Of a DNA stretch of 64,000 nt, positions 25,102 through 38,212 are shown one piece after another. Source of the stretch: Ziziphus jujuba (Eukaryota > Streptophyta > Magnoliopsida > Rosales > Rhamnaceae); the NCBI RefSeq assembly GCF_031755915.1, contig NC_083380.1, positions 13,950,001-14,014,000 on the forward strand, read 5' to 3'. Every line of letters begins with the position of its first letter. Positions within the stretch are counted from its first letter, which is position 1. The position numbers and the translations under genes were made by a program. The notes beneath the pieces were generated by a model. That model was not told the DNA's origin and ran no database searches. It saw only the letters and a program-made list of their open reading frames with translations.

Positions 25102-27571
25102 ATGGAAACATCTGAAGCATATCCAATGAACGGTGGAGATGGCCTCCATGGGTATGCCAAGAACTCCACTTTACAGGTAATTCTTATACAATATGCCAGA
25201 AAACCTAGATAGAAGTAGTGGGATGGTTTAGCAGAATGGAAAAAGAAATAATTAATCTTATCGGAAGTATCCAACCAAATTCCCATAATAGATTTGAGTA
25301 CCGAACAAAACCCAATAAGGAAATATATATGTTATTTCTATGGAGCAAATGATATTTAGATGCATGTTATAAATGATAGATTCTTTCTATCCAAAATAAA
25401 CCCAAAACAGAGGCAATTATAAGTTTGATGACTCTGTATAAGGTAAAATAGATTCCAAATATTCACAAACAGTGAATTTTCAATTTTTTTTTTTTGGTTT
25501 ATATGGTATCCATAAACAATGGTTTACCATGTTCTTCAACAATATTCTATGTCTCCTGGCAGATACCTGTTTTAGCCTTATTTTCGCCAAGCTTTCAAGT
25601 TTTTTATTATTATTATTGTTATAAATATACGTGGGTGAAAACCAGACTTCGCCTTTCTTCTTTCTTTTCCTTCATAGATGATAAGATCTCCTAGGCCCAG
25701 CTGGTCAAAGTGATATGGGTCTCCATGCCACGTGGTGCTTTTGTCCTTTTGTTTATTTATTTTTGCAATTTTCTTTGAGATATTTGTTAATTTGGATAGC
25801 TGTTTTGGGCTAGATGGGCTCCTCATTTACTTGGGTGTTCCACTGTATTGCCCATTTTAATTTGGGCCTAAAATAGGTATAGCCTTTTGGTATATTCCCT
25901 TGCCTGTTAAGTTTCCAGCAATATGAAATGCAGTTTCCAAAAACATGAAAAAAAAAAAAAAAAAAAAGAACAAATCAAATTGTGAAATTAGATACTGCCA
26001 AAGTTCAAGCAATTGCATGCCTTTTATTTTGTTTTGTTTTTGCAGGGAAGAATCATAGATGTTTGCAAAGCAGTAGCAAAAGAGGCAATTGTGGAAAAGC
26101 TTGACATGGGTGTTCTTGATTCTTCAGAAACATTTATTATTGCAGATTTGGGTTGCTCCGTTGGTCCAAATACATTTACAGCAGTGGAAAACATAATTGA
26201 AGCTGTGAAATCCAAATACCAAAGCAAAGGCCTAAATTCCAAAATCCCAGAATTCCAAGTCTTTTTCAATGACCATGTCTCTAATGATTTCAACTTGCTC
26301 TTCTCATCCCTCCCTCAGGACCAACGATACTATGCTGCAGGCTCGCCAGGTTCTTTCCATGGTCGCGTATTTCCCAAGGCTTCTCTTCACATTGTTCATT
26401 CTTCTTATGCCCTGCAATGGCTTTCTGAATTACCGAAAGAGATAGTGAACAAAAACTGTCCTGCTTGGAATAAAGGAAAAGTTCACTATGGAAATTCTGG
26501 TGACCAAGTGATTCAGGCTTATAAAGCTCAATATGAGACGGATATGAACAAATTCCTTCAAGCCAGGGCACAAGAGGTTGTGTGTGGTGGGCTGATGCTA
26601 CTCATTTTTCCTTTCATTCCCAATGGAATTCATCCTTCTCAATCTGCATCACATTTGAGTATGGACCTTGTTGGATATTCCCTCTTGGACCTTGCAGAAA
26701 AGGTACAAAAAAAGTGATATATAACATCATTATTCCTTTAATTTCAATAGTCTTTCTCATGAAAAAATTGTCATTTATTAGAAGTATATGAAAGCTCAAT
26801 TCTTATAAGCTTAAACTTGTATGCCTCACACATGTTAAGATCTACACATGAAGAGGGGATATTAAAGTATAGAAAAAGCCTATCATATAAGCTTGAGCTT
26901 TTAGAAAAGTACTACTTTAACATGGTAATGGTAATGGCAACGGTTTTGGAGCTTATTGCATTTAGGAACATGTGGGTTAATGAGCCAGCTATGCTTCCAC
27001 AGTGCAACAAATTGTAACTAGGCTCGTGATCTAAATCTAATATAATCATTTTTACCAAAAGCTAAAACTTGTAGAAAATTAACTTTTTCTGTACTTCAAC
27101 ATTCTCCTTTCATGTGCAAGCTTCAACGGAAGCGCATAGAAGCTATGGAAAGTAGGCTTTTTTGTATTATTTTATACATTTACAATATCATTTTAAATAT
27201 AATCACAGGTTTTATATATGCAGGGAATAGTTAGTGAGGAAAAAGTGGATTCCTTTAACCTTCCATTATATGCCACGACTCCCCAAGAATTTGAAGCTGT
27301 TGTGGAAAGAAATGGAGGTTTCAGCATAGAGCGAATGGAAATATTGCCTAGATCAGAATTTGTAAATGGAAACTGCCCAAATGGCCATCAAATAGCAACT
27401 CACATGAGAGCGGGGTTCGAGGGGATGATAAAGAGGCATTTTGGAGAGGATATCATAGATGAGCTCTTTGATTTGTATGCTAAGAAAGCTGATGAGATAT
27501 TAATCCCCGCCATGGTTAAATCAGCTGAACAAGGAGTCAACTTATTTGTTGTGCTTAAACGCAAAGCTTGA
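25102..27571 (+). CDS. SABATH gene C: SAM-dependent carboxyl methyltransferase
   Basis: Exons 25102-25176, 26046-26702 and 27224-27571, all phase 0, give 359 residues without a break. The motifs are in the same order as in gene B: GGDGLHGYAKNS, DLGCSVGPNT at 59-68, FNDHVSNDFN, PGSFHGRVFPKASLH, SSYALQWLSELP with Trp150 and Gln149, and the final exon DELFDLYAKKADEIL to VLKRKA. Intron 1 is longer than in B. A long AG tract precedes the start codon. The pocket-side Tyr two residues before ALQW is like gene A and unlike the Thr of B and E. Downstream a fragment of an A-type gene joins at about 27600. Family is certain; the substrate is unknown. Confidence 0.9.
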
Positions 27572-27599
27572 TCTTTCATATAGGGATTTATAATGTGTT

Positions 27600-28440
27600 G
27601 TAGTTTTCAACAGCAATGATTAATTTTTACTGCGAAAATTAGTGTAGTTAAAAGTGCTTTGAACTTCAAAAAATACATGATATGGATGTGGCTAAATATT
27701 TTTAACACTTTAATGCCACTTATTGTGGCTAAATATTATGTACGTTTTTAGCCATAACATTTTTTTGATGGTGGTACTTGTTCTTGAAAATTTAGTGGGA
27801 GATTTTCGTTCATCTTTTTAGAGACCAAATTTCAAAGTTTTGTCCCTAATAGGAAATTATAGACGCAAATTTTGACCAGGAGCGTATGAAAATTTCATCG
27901 CCAAAAAAGAAAAAAAAAGAAAAAAAGAAAAAAAAAAAAAAAGAGAGTTTGATAATGTGCTATATATAATTGTAGTAATTATATTTTCTTTGATTAATGC
28001 TTCAGAGAGAAGCAGCCGAAAATGCCAGGGAAATGCTGGTCTCTGCCATAGTTGAAAACCTTGACATTGAAAGAGAACTATGTCCCCTTTCAAATATTTT
28101 CACAACTGCTGATTTAGGCTGTTCTACCGGACCAAACACATTCATTGCAGTCCAAAACATAATTGAAGCAGTATCACAAAAATTCCAAACCGAAAACCAA
28201 TCTCAAATCCCTGATTTCCAAGTCTATTTCAGTGACCATGTCTCAAACGATTTCAATATTCTCACTGCAAATCTTCTAAAAGATGGCAAATATTTTGCAG
28301 CTGGAGTTCCAGGTTCTTTCCATGGAAGATTGTTTCCAAAAGCTTCTCTTAGTTTTGTTTACTCTTCTTATGCTCTTCAATGGCTTTCAAAGGCACCCCA
28401 GGAGCTAAGGGATTCAAACTTGCCAGCTTGCAATAAAGGA
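27600..28440 (+). pseudogene. truncated A-type SABATH copy (intron 1 and part of exon 2)
   Basis: From about 27600 the sequence follows intron 1 of gene A and then exon 2 (28006-28440), with REAAENAREMLVSAIVENL, DLGCSTGPNT and ALQWLSKAPQEL nearly unchanged. It stops after NKG, where gene A continues for about 70 more codons. Exon 1 and the rest are missing, and a copia relic follows at once. The high similarity to gene A points to a recent duplication followed by a break. Confidence 0.85.
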
Positions 28441-29690
28441 AGTGATAGTGCTACCATAATATAAACAATTTAATATGCATCAACTATAAAACTATAACCC
28501 CAAGATCTTCACACATTATAAAACTATATTTGAATTAAATTATTAACAACGAACTTACTTACTATAGAATCTCCTAAAACAAAATACCATTTTATCTAAG
28601 CATATAGCATATCAACAGGCACAATAATATATCAGACTAGGTAGTAGAGATTCTCTTAGCAAATCTCACAAAAAATTAGACACAATTTCAACTGAGCACA
28701 TTGCATATCATAAACTCTGTCTATTTAATAGAGATTTACCTCACCATGTGCAATCCCCTAATATATGATACCATTTCATTCAAGCGCATTGCATATCGAC
28801 AGGGTACGACAATATAGGGACTCACCATGGTACCTATGAATCAACATACACATATATATATAGACTAAAATCTCAAACAGAATTGCTAGCATAAGGAGCA
28901 ATAATATGTGTAACAAATATCACATTATAATGGTTCACTTATATACATATATTACTGATAAGGCATTCCTCAATCATATACTATGTACATGGATATTATT
29001 GCAGATTACAAAACTCCCACTGAGCTATGGCAATCTCAACTGCTAGACGCTCATACAGAGATATATGTTCCTCAAACAAATCTATAGGTTAGCCTTTGTT
29101 AGTGGGTCTGCCACCATGTTGTAACAGGCTTGTACTTAACAAAATGAGACTCTCATTAAAATAATATGGCTGCATAATTACCACAAAACAACATTATCGC
29201 CATATAATAGTAGTGCATATATCACAGTATCAAAACACGCCATATACCCTGCCTCTACAATTAACGAAGCTATAATTGTTTGTCCAACACTAATTCATAA
29301 AATAGCTTCTACTGCCATGATAAATAACATTTTCGGAGTTAAACATTTAAACATCTGTATAACCATTATAATTATCTCACTAAACCCTACTGCATCAAAG
29401 TAATGGTGTGCTAACCTTAAAACAAAAATGGCTAATTCATAGTACACATAATCAGGACTACGTAAGCATTTACTAGAATACATCCACAACTTAAACAATA
29501 TCAGATGATATGCAATCTTGAGTGAACAACAAACTGCTAAATGCAAAAGAATAGTTGACTATTATCATTTGTCCCTATTATCACCCTCTCATTCTTAGGA
29601 CACAGATTACTAAAGAGTTTATCACCAATACCATCGAGAACGTAGAAAGAGACCTCTTACTTGTGCATATATTTAAAGGTCAATAGGAAA
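28441..29690 (-). mobile_element. Ty1/copia retrotransposon relic
   Basis: On the minus strand the sequence gives a degraded RNase H end: an EAGYMACF-like stretch near 29230, then MVADPLTKA at about 29120-29095, the conserved close of copia polyproteins. The part below about 29040 would be the 3' end and LTR. Stops are frequent. It separates a cut A-type exon 2 from a cut B-type exon 2, so the locus was rearranged and is not a simple insertion. Confidence 0.65.
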
Positions 29691-29691
29691 C

Positions 29692-30990
29692 TATAAACAA
29701 TACTATGCTGCAGGCTTGCTAGGCCCTTTCTAAGGTTGTGTATTTCCCTAGGCTTCTCTTCACATTGTTCATTTTTCCACTGCCCTGCAGTGGCTTTTTG
29801 AGTACTAAAAAAGATAGTGAACAAAAACTCTCCTGCTTGGAATAAAGGAAAAGTTCACTATGCAAGTTTTGGTGACAAAGCGATTTAGGCTTATAAAGCT
29901 TAATATGAAAAGGATATGGAGAAATTCCTTCAAGCTAGGGAACATGAGATTGTGTATGGCAGGTTAATGCTACTCATTTTTCCTTTCAATCCAAATGGAA
30001 TCCTTCTCAATCTGCATCAAATTTGTGCATAGACCTTATTGGATATTCTCTCATGGACCTTGCAGAAAAGGTACCCCAAAAAAAAAAAAAAAAAAAAAAA
30101 AAGAAAAAAAGAAAAAAAGGAAAAAAGAAAAAAGAAAAAAGAAGAGATGTATAAAACATCATCATTGCTTTAATTTCTATAGTCTTTCTCATGAAATTAT
30201 TGTTATTTATTAAGAGCACATAAAAGTCCACTTCCTATGAACTTAAACTTGTATGCCTCATATGTTGAGATTCGTATGGAAAAAAGGCATATTATTCCTA
30301 TTGGAAAAAAAGGGATATTAAAGTATATAAATGCCTATCCTACAAATTTGGACTTTTAAAAAATGGAGATTTAATATGGTAATTGAAATGGTAATGGCAT
30401 TGGAGCTTATTACCATTTAGGAACATGTGAGTTATGTGCCCCTGTGTTTTCTCAGTGCAACAAACTGTAATTAGGCTCATGATATGATATTACCACTTTT
30501 GCTAAAAGCTAAAATTTGTAGAAAATAGACATTTTACTTACTTTAATGTTCTCCTTTCATGTATGAACTTTTAATATCATTTAAATACAATCATGGGTTA
30601 TATATATATATATATATATATGAGTTAGTGAGGAGAAAGTGGATTCCTTTAACCTTCCATTATGTTTCACGACTTCCCAAGAATTTGAAGCTGTTGTGGA
30701 AAGAAATGGAGGTTTTAGCATAGAGAGAATGGAAATATTACCTTGATTAGAATTTGTAAATGGAATTGGCCCAAATGGGTGTCAAGTATCAACTCACCTG
30801 AGACTGGGATGGAGGGGCTAATTAAGAAGCATTTTGGAGAGGATATCATATATGAACTCTTTGATTTGTATGTTAAGAAAGCTGATGAAATATTAATCCT
30901 TGCCATAGTTAAATCAGCTGAACAAGGAGTTACCTTATTTGCTGTGCTTAGACGCAAAGCTTCTTATTCTTTCATATATATGGAGGATTA
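29692..30990 (+). pseudogene. SABATH pseudogene D (B-type, part of exon 2 and exon 3)
   Basis: Exon 2 begins in the middle (29692-30070), at the point matching QYYAAG of gene B, and has several stops, for instance in the GRLFPEASLH region. Exon 3 (about 30625-30990) has lost its CAG acceptor to a TA repeat and carries a TGA after EILP. Exon 1 and the SAM-binding loop are missing. A poly-A/GAAAAA tract fills the start of intron 2 (30075-30145). Confidence 0.85.
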
Positions 30991-31278
30991 ATAATGTGTT
31001 GGCTAAATTTGAGGACGCTAAAAAACTGTATTGGAAACGTAACCTTTCCTTCATATATAGATAGTATGTACATGTTTGTTTATGCTTGATATATTCATTT
31101 AAGGATGGTTTCCTGCCAAGTAAACAAGCATGTCTAATGCATATTTACTGGCCTATGTACATATATTAGCTTCAATGAAAATATGCGTATATAGCTTTGC
31201 ATTAGTTTTTGTTTGGAATTTTATATATCAAATTCCTTGGTAACTAAATTAGAAATGTTGTTGATTAAATCTTTTAAG

Positions 31279-31605
31279 GGATTAGTAAGCCAAGACAAAA
31301 TTAACACCTTCAACTTGCTCATGTACAGTTCATCATCAGAGGAGCTGAGAAAATTAATACAGAAAAATGGGTGTTTTGAAATTGTTATATTCGATAAGCA
31401 ATTCCTGGTGGCGGTGATCCTTTGCCTATTGCTGAAGGGTGCAAAGCTGGGTTAGAAATCCTAATCAGCAATCATTTTGGAAGTGAAATCATTGAACAAT
31501 TTTTTTGATCACTATGTCAAGAAAGTATGGTCATCCTCCATTAAGTACTGCTACAAATGGTGTTGGTCATGGATTTTTCATCTTATCAGAACGTAATCCC
31601 TGATA
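31279..31605 (+). pseudogene. relic of an A-type SABATH last exon
   Basis: A match to exon 3 of gene A starting GGATTAGTAAGCCAAGAC, in the same position relative to the B-type exon as the relic after gene B. Frame shifts lie near 31405 and in the poly-T at 31499. Confidence 0.8.
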
Positions 31606-32444
31606 TTATATTTGAATTGTTCTTTTGGAAACTATTTTTCAATCTATAATGATACCTATCGCATTGTCATGTATTTCAATATAAAATGAAAAATGGTTTT
31701 CCCCAATATGACGATGTTATATGGAAAAATGGTTTTTCCTTATATAATGATCCTATATATTGGTCAATTTCACTTAAGATGATATGTGAGTCTTTATATA
31801 AATGTGTGGTGTTCAGATAATTAGACAGATTCAACAGCTTATTTTGTGATTTATGTTTTGTTGTGCAATTGATTTGTCATTTTGTTTGGATTTGTCGGTC
31901 AATAAGTAATTGACAACTAAATGATTTGCACTTTGGCTTTCTAAGAAATCTTATAAGTTCGTTGTCTCTCAGTAGTGCTTGTCACTTACGGATTATGGTC
32001 ATAGCTAATTTTTTTTTTTCAGTTAAATATTATCTTTCATGTTCAAAATTGTCAAAGATCAGCACTGAAGACTATTAAAAATGCCTTCTTGAATGTGCCT
32101 TTTTTTCCATTTCCTTTTTTTGTTTTTTCCAGACAAAACGAATAAAAGTCAATTGATAGATCTAAAAGTTAGATTTGTGCAACTCCTTTTTGACTAATTA
32201 AGCTTTGAACCTAGATGGAAAAAGGAGCTTGGTGAATAATCCAAAAGAAAATATTCATGCATCTAAGGTATAGCTACCATATTGATATGGTCAATTCGAA
32301 GAAAATTCTCATTCTGGACATGTTTCTTCCATACCCAATGTTATAAAATATATATATATATATATATTATATAATATAGGTATTTCAAAAACCATAGTTC
32401 CATGGTAAGACATTTGGAGAGAGAGCAGTGAAGAAAATAAAAGC

Positions 32445-35363
32445 ATGGAAATGTCTGAAGCATATCCAATGAATGGTGGAGATGGCATCCATAGCTATGC
32501 CAAGAACTCCACGTTACAGGTAATTCTTATACAATATGCCAAATAACTTAGATGGAAGGATAAAGGAAAAATTAATCATGTTATTTCTATGGACCAAATC
32601 GATAAGAAGCATGTTATAAATGATAGATTCTTTGTATCCAAAATAAACCCAAACCAGAGGCAATTATAAGCTTGATGACTCCGTATAAGGTAAAATAGAT
32701 TCCCAATATTCACAAACAGTGATTTTTTGTTTTGTTTTGTTTTATTTTTTTATTTTTTATTTTGGTTTATATAGTATCCATAAACAATGGTTTACCATGT
32801 TCTTCAAGAATATTCTATGTCTCCTGGTAGATCCTGATTTAGCCTTATTTTTGCCAAGCTTTCAAGATTTTTTATTATTATTGTTATTATTTTTTTTTGG
32901 CTTAGCTGTAAGGATGAGGATCTTCTGTCCCTAAAATCCTGTTTCCAATCCTACCCCATCAATAAAAAATAAATATTTCATTTAGACTGCCAACATATTT
33001 TTTCATCCGTTCATTTTCTTTTCCGTTAATTTACACTAACGGATAAGTTTTCCATGTAGATACAAAACAGCAACTGGATTCCACCTTATTAAAAGTTTAA
33101 AAAAAGTTTGTATCATTCTTCTTCCTTTTTATTTTTATTTTTATTTCTTGTTCAATTCCCTTGCCGTTCTTCTCTCCTTCAACCCATAACTTTTATATTT
33201 TTTTAATTATTTTTTTTTTTTCTATCGTGCGGCAGCAGCTACCATTAAAGCTCCTTTCTCTATTTTTCTTTCTACCGTATAACATTGCAGCAACTTTTTT
33301 CTCTATTTTTCTTCCCACTGTGCGGCGCTACAACAACCTTCTACAGTGCAATCCCTTTAAGGCTTTGTATATGTACAGCGAAATGTATCACACAAACCTT
33401 TTTTTTCCCTTTCTTCTTCTATTCCTTCATAGATGATAGATATCCCACCTGGTCAAAGTGACATCGCTCCCCATGCCACGTGGTGCTTTTGTCCTTTTAT
33501 TTATTCATATTTACTTTTTCGATTTTCTTTGAGATATTGGATGTCTATTTTGGGATAGAATGAGGTCCTCATTTCCCAGGGTGTTCCACTGTATTACCCA
33601 TTTTAATTTGGGCATAAAGTGTAGCATAAAATAGGTATAACCATTTTTTTTTAAATTTTTTTTTAATATGTCCCCTTGCCTAGATAACTTTCCAACAAAA
33701 TGAAATCCATTTTCCAAAAACGTGAAAAAAAAAAAAAATAGTAACAATTTGATGGTTCCAATAAAACAGAACAACTCAAATTGTGAAACTAGAAAGTGCC
33801 AAAAAGTTCAAGCAATTACATGCCCTTTTTTCTTTTTTTTGGCAGAGAGAAATCATAGATGTTGCCAAAGAAGTAGCAAAAGAGGCAATTATAGAAAAGC
33901 TTGACGTGGGTGTTCTTAATTCTCCAAAAACATTTCGGATTGCAGATTTGGGTTGCTCTGTTGGTCCAAATACATTTGCAGCGGTGGAAAACATAATCGA
34001 AGCTGTGAAATCCAAATACCAAAGCCAAGGCCTAAATTCCAAAATCCCGGAATTCCAAGTCTTTTTCAATGACCATGTCTCTAATGATTTCAACTTGCTC
34101 TTCGCATCCCTCCCTCAGGACAAACAATACTATGCTGCAGGCTCGCCTGGCTCTTTCTACGGTCGTGTATTTCCCGAGGCTTCTCTTCATATTGTTCATT
34201 CTTCCACCTCTCTGCATTGGCTTTCTGGAGTACCAAAAGAGATAGTGGACAAGGACTCTCCTGCTTGGAATAAAGGAAAAGTTCACTATGCAAGTTCTGG
34301 TGACCAGGTGATTCAGGCTTATAAAGCTCAATATGAAAGCGACATGGAGAAATTCCTTCAAGCCAGGGCACATGAGATTGTGTATGGCGGGCTAATGCTA
34401 CTCATTTTACCTTTCCACCCCAGTGGAATTCATCCTTCTCAATCTGCAACAAATTTGAGTCTAGACCTTATTGGATATTCTCTCATGGACCTTGCAAAAA
34501 AGGTAAAAAAAGAAAAAAAAAGAAAAAAGAAAAAAGAAAAAAGTGATACATGACATCATTATTGCTTTAATTTCAATAGTCTTTCTTATGAAACTTATAC
34601 GCCTCGCATGTTAAGATCAACATTGAAAAAAGGATATCAAAGTATATAAAAAGCCTATCCTATAAGCTTGAGCTCTTCAAAAAGTGGTGATTTAATATGG
34701 TAATTGAAATGGTATGGGCATTGGAGCTTACTACTATTTTGTTTATTGAGAGTTATTGGCCTGCTGTGTTTTCTCGGTGCAACAGATTGTAATTAGGCTA
34801 ATAATATGATATTACACTTTTTCTTAAAGCTAAAAATTTGTAGAAAATCAAATTTTTATTTTAATACTCTCTATTCATTGTGATCCTTCAACGTGAAGCG
34901 TATACAAATTTATGGAAAGTGGTTTTTTGTTTTCTTTTGTTCACTTTTGATATCATTTAAATATAATTATCACTTTTAATATCGTTTAAATATAATCATG
35001 GGTTTTATATACATGCAGGGAAGAGTTAATGAGGAGAAAGTGGATTCTTTTAACATTCCATTATATCTCACGACTCCCCAAGAATTTGAAGCTGTTGTGG
35101 AAAGCAATGGAGGTTTCAGCATAGAGAGAATGGAAATATTAACTAGATCAGAATTTATAAATGGAATCGATGGGCATCAAATAGCAACTCACTGGAGAGC
35201 TGGGATGGAGGGGTTAATAAAGAAGCATTTTGGAGAGGATATCATAGATGAACTCTTTGATTTGTATGCTAAGAAAGCCGATGAGATATTAATCCCTGCT
35301 ATCGTTAAATCAGCTGAACAACAAGTTTCCTTATTTGCTGTGCTTAAACGCAAAGCTAATTAG
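32445..35363 (+). CDS. SABATH gene E: SAM-dependent carboxyl methyltransferase
   Basis: Exons 32445-32519, 33846-34502 and 35019-35363, all phase 0, give 358 residues. N-terminal GGDGIHSYAKNS, SAM loop DLGCSVGPNT at 59-68 and PGSFYGRVFPEASLH are present. The pocket motif reads SSTSLHWLSGVP, so Trp150 is kept but residue 149 is His, where the other intact copies have Gln. In the family the residue beside this Trp helps set the acid accepted, so E may differ in substrate; this is inference. The last exon is three or more residues shorter between EFINGI and GHQIATH. Intron 1 holds an extra stretch of about 500 bp (32895-33395) missing from gene C. The leader AG tract is short. Confidence 0.9.
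32895..33395. other. unclassified insertion in intron 1 of gene E
   Basis: Compared with intron 1 of gene C, gene E has about 500 extra bases between GTTATTATT and CTTTCTTCTTCT. The insert is T-rich, contains CCGTTAATTT...ACTAACGG, and shows no clear terminal repeats or coding region. Confidence 0.4.
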
Positions 35364-35667
35364 TGTTTCATATGATGGATTTATAATATGATGGCTAAAT
35401 TTGAGGATCCTGAAAATATAACCGTATTGGAAACACAACCTTTCCTTTTTATATAGATAGTATGGGTGTGTTTATATTTGATATATTCATTTGAAGATGG
35501 TTTCCTGCCAAGCAAACTAGCATGCCTAATGCATACTAACTTGGCGATGCACATATATTAGTTCCAATGAAAATATGCATACATAGTTTGCTTTAGTTTT
35601 TGTTTGGTATTTTATATATCAAATTACTTGGTAACTAAATTAGCAATGTTATTGATTAAAACTTTTA

Positions 35668-35960
35668 ACGGATTAGGAGCCATGACAAAATTGCCACCTT
35701 CAACTTGCTCATGTACATAAAAATGGGTGTTTTTAAGTTGTTAAATTGGATGAGCAATTCCTGGTTGTAGTGATCCTTTGCCTAGTGCTGAAGGGTGCAG
35801 AGCTGGCTTGGAAATCCTAACCAGCAATCATTTTGGAAGTGAAATCATTGAACGCTTTTTTTGATCGCTATGCCAAGAAAGTTGAAGTTTGTCTTCGTTG
35901 AGTACTAATACAGATGGCATTGGTCCTGAACTTTTCATTTTACTAAATCACAATCCATAT
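35668..35960 (+). pseudogene. relic of an A-type SABATH last exon
   Basis: The third such relic, following gene E at about the same distance (300 bp) as those after B and pseudogene D. It has lost the block after CATGTACA (the SPSPEELRKLIQ part) and is shifted in frame. Confidence 0.75.
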
Positions 35961-36086
35961 TTTTATATTTGAACTGTTTTTTTGGGAACTATTTTTCAAT
36001 TTATAATGATATCTATTACATTTTCATGTATCTTATCATATATGAGTCCTTATATGAGTCCTTATATATATATATATATATATATA

Positions 36087-36155
36087 CAGAAGTGTTATAG
36101 CATGGACCAGTTTGCACCATACGGAGAGGACTTGGTCAATGCTATAGCACTTCTG
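36087..36155. mobile_element. short hairpin MITE-like element in a TA tract
   Basis: Arms 36087-36110 and 36131-36155 (CAGAAGTG...TATAGCAT and its inverse) pair with about three differences around a 20-nt loop. Long TA runs flank both sides. It may be a very small MITE or a palindrome derived from one. Confidence 0.55.
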
Positions 36156-36157
36156 GG

Positions 36158-36189
<32 letters not shown>

Positions 36190-36681
36190 CGCGCTACAAT
36201 ATATAATGATGGTACACTGGTAATAGTTGTGGTGGTGTTGTGAGAATTAATGTTGATGTTTATATAATTAGGCATGTTCAACAGCCTATTTGGTGATTTA
36301 TGTTTTGTCGTGCAATTGATTTGTCATTTTTGTTTGGACTCCTCCCTCAATAAGCTATTCACAATTAAATGATTTGCACTTTGTTGTTTTAAGAAATCTT
36401 TTGTCTCTCAGTAATATTTGGCACTTATGGATTATGGCCATAGCTAATTTTTTTTTAATACTTAAATATTATCTTTCATGTACAACACTATGAAAGATCA
36501 GCATAAAAGACTATTAAAAATGCTTCGTTAAATCAACACTTTGATTGCAACTCCTTTTTACTACAAGTATAATCAAACTATCAACTTTGCCAGATGACAA
36601 AAAGAGCCTGAAATATTGCAAAAGAAAATATTCATGCATCTAAGATATATATATATATATATATATAAAAGAAAATTCTAT

Positions 36682-36831
36682 GGTGCAAATAGTCCGTATG
36701 CAGACCGCATTCAAAACTGACGCTTTTTCGATGAAAACGTCAGCTTTGATGTAAACAGTGTACAGTAAAATCAACGATTTTATCCGAAAAGTGTTGGCTT
36801 TAAGTTTATCCGCATGTGAACTGTTCGCACC
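36682..36831. mobile_element. 150-bp MITE
   Basis: Inverted ends of 23 bp (GGTGCAAATAGTCCGTATGC at the left, its inverse at the right) agree at 17 of 23 positions, and the differences are all transitions, as expected from deamination of an old methylated element. It lies upstream of pseudogene F, between TA repeats. Confidence 0.55.
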
Positions 36832-37168
36832 GTAAAAGGACTTTATATATATATATATAATAAGTAGTATAGCTACCGTATAAAAAAAAAAAAATCTCAT
36901 TTTAAACATTTTAGTTTTTTTCCATTCACAAGGGGCATGCTATTTATTATTAGTAAATTTTAATTAAAATATTTAATTCTATTATTTTTATTTTAAACTT
37001 TTAAAAATAATCCTTTAATGATAAATATTTAAATTATTATTTAATATATAATAATCATTAATAATAACAAATATCATTTTTATATTATAATATATATATA
37101 TATATATACACACACGCTGTATAGGTGTTGCAAAAACCATAATTGCAAAGTAAAGCATTTGGAGAGAG

Positions 37169-38049
37169 TAGGGGTTGGCATGAAATAGGTGGTTCAGTTT
37201 TAGACCAAAATATAATTCAATCTATATTTTTTAGTTTACCTAATAGAGAATCCAATACAAACTATTAAAGCTTTAAACATAAACCAAACCAAACAGTTTA
37301 TGATCGCTTTGGTTTTGATTGATTAATTAGTTTGAAACTTATTAGTTTATAAATACATAATACAAATCAAAAGTCTTCTAAACATAGAATATAAATAATA
37401 AATTGTAATTATCCAAACATAATATACAATTATAGTAATCCAACATAAAATAAAATATAAGATTGCAATCTATAATATTCAGTAACACTCATTAATGTTA
37501 AAAAAAAAAAAAAAAACTCTTCAATGCAAAATAAAGAAGAAAAAGTAGCAACTGGTACACATTATACACTTTATCAAGTAGCAAACATTAATAGTTATTA
37601 TCTCACTCCTACAAAATCAAATCAAAATTGTTAGAACAAATAATGTAAAATAATACATTCATCAAAATTTAAATACTTAAGAGTCAATGCTTAATTTTTT
37701 TTTAACATTAAAACTTTGGCAAATTATAAGTTAATCAATTTTGACATGTTCACCAATTTCATTTAGGAACTGGGGATATATTAAAAAAAATTATTACAAA
37801 TTAGTGTATAAAAATGAAAATATATATATATATATATTTATATAATTTTTTAATCATGTAATATATTATTTAGATTGAATTATGGGTTGGATTATGTTTA
37901 TATTTCCAACCTAATAACTGATCAAATCCAAATAATTTATGATATTTTGAATCCAATCCAATCCAATTTATGTAAAAATCCAACTCAAATTGCTAAAATG
38001 GGTTGGATTGGTCAGTTTGGAGAGGTTGGATTGGATTTTTCCATCCCTA
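37169..38049. mobile_element. non-autonomous hAT element in the 5' leader of pseudogene F
   Basis: Genes C and E have an uninterrupted leader (CATTTGGAGAGAG, then GTGAAGAAAATAAAAGCATGG). In F the same leader is split by about 880 bp starting TAGGGGTTGG and ending CCATCCCTA, inverted ends typical of plant hAT elements, with GGTTGGATTGG-like subterminal repeats inside. No transposase is present. The 8-bp duplication is imperfect: GGAGAGAG lies before the element, and GGAGAGAC lies about 10 bases after the inferred end. Confidence 0.65.
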
Positions 38050-38212
38050 AAAGGGGGAAGGAGAGACAGAGAGATCAGTGAAGAAAATAAAAGCATGGAA
38101 ATATCTGAAGCATATACAATGAATACTGGAGATGGCCTCCATAGCTATGCCAAGAATTCCGCTTTCTAGGTAATTCTTCTACAATATGCCAGAAGTAGTA
38201 GGATGACTGGGT

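Noticed and set aside
33776..34373. Minus-strand open frames of 93-113 codons opposite SABATH exon 2 (same pattern near 19681, 26024, 39765 and 51516)
   Set aside because: They recur only because exon 2 is conserved; stops differ among copies, and there are no starts, motifs or splice context.
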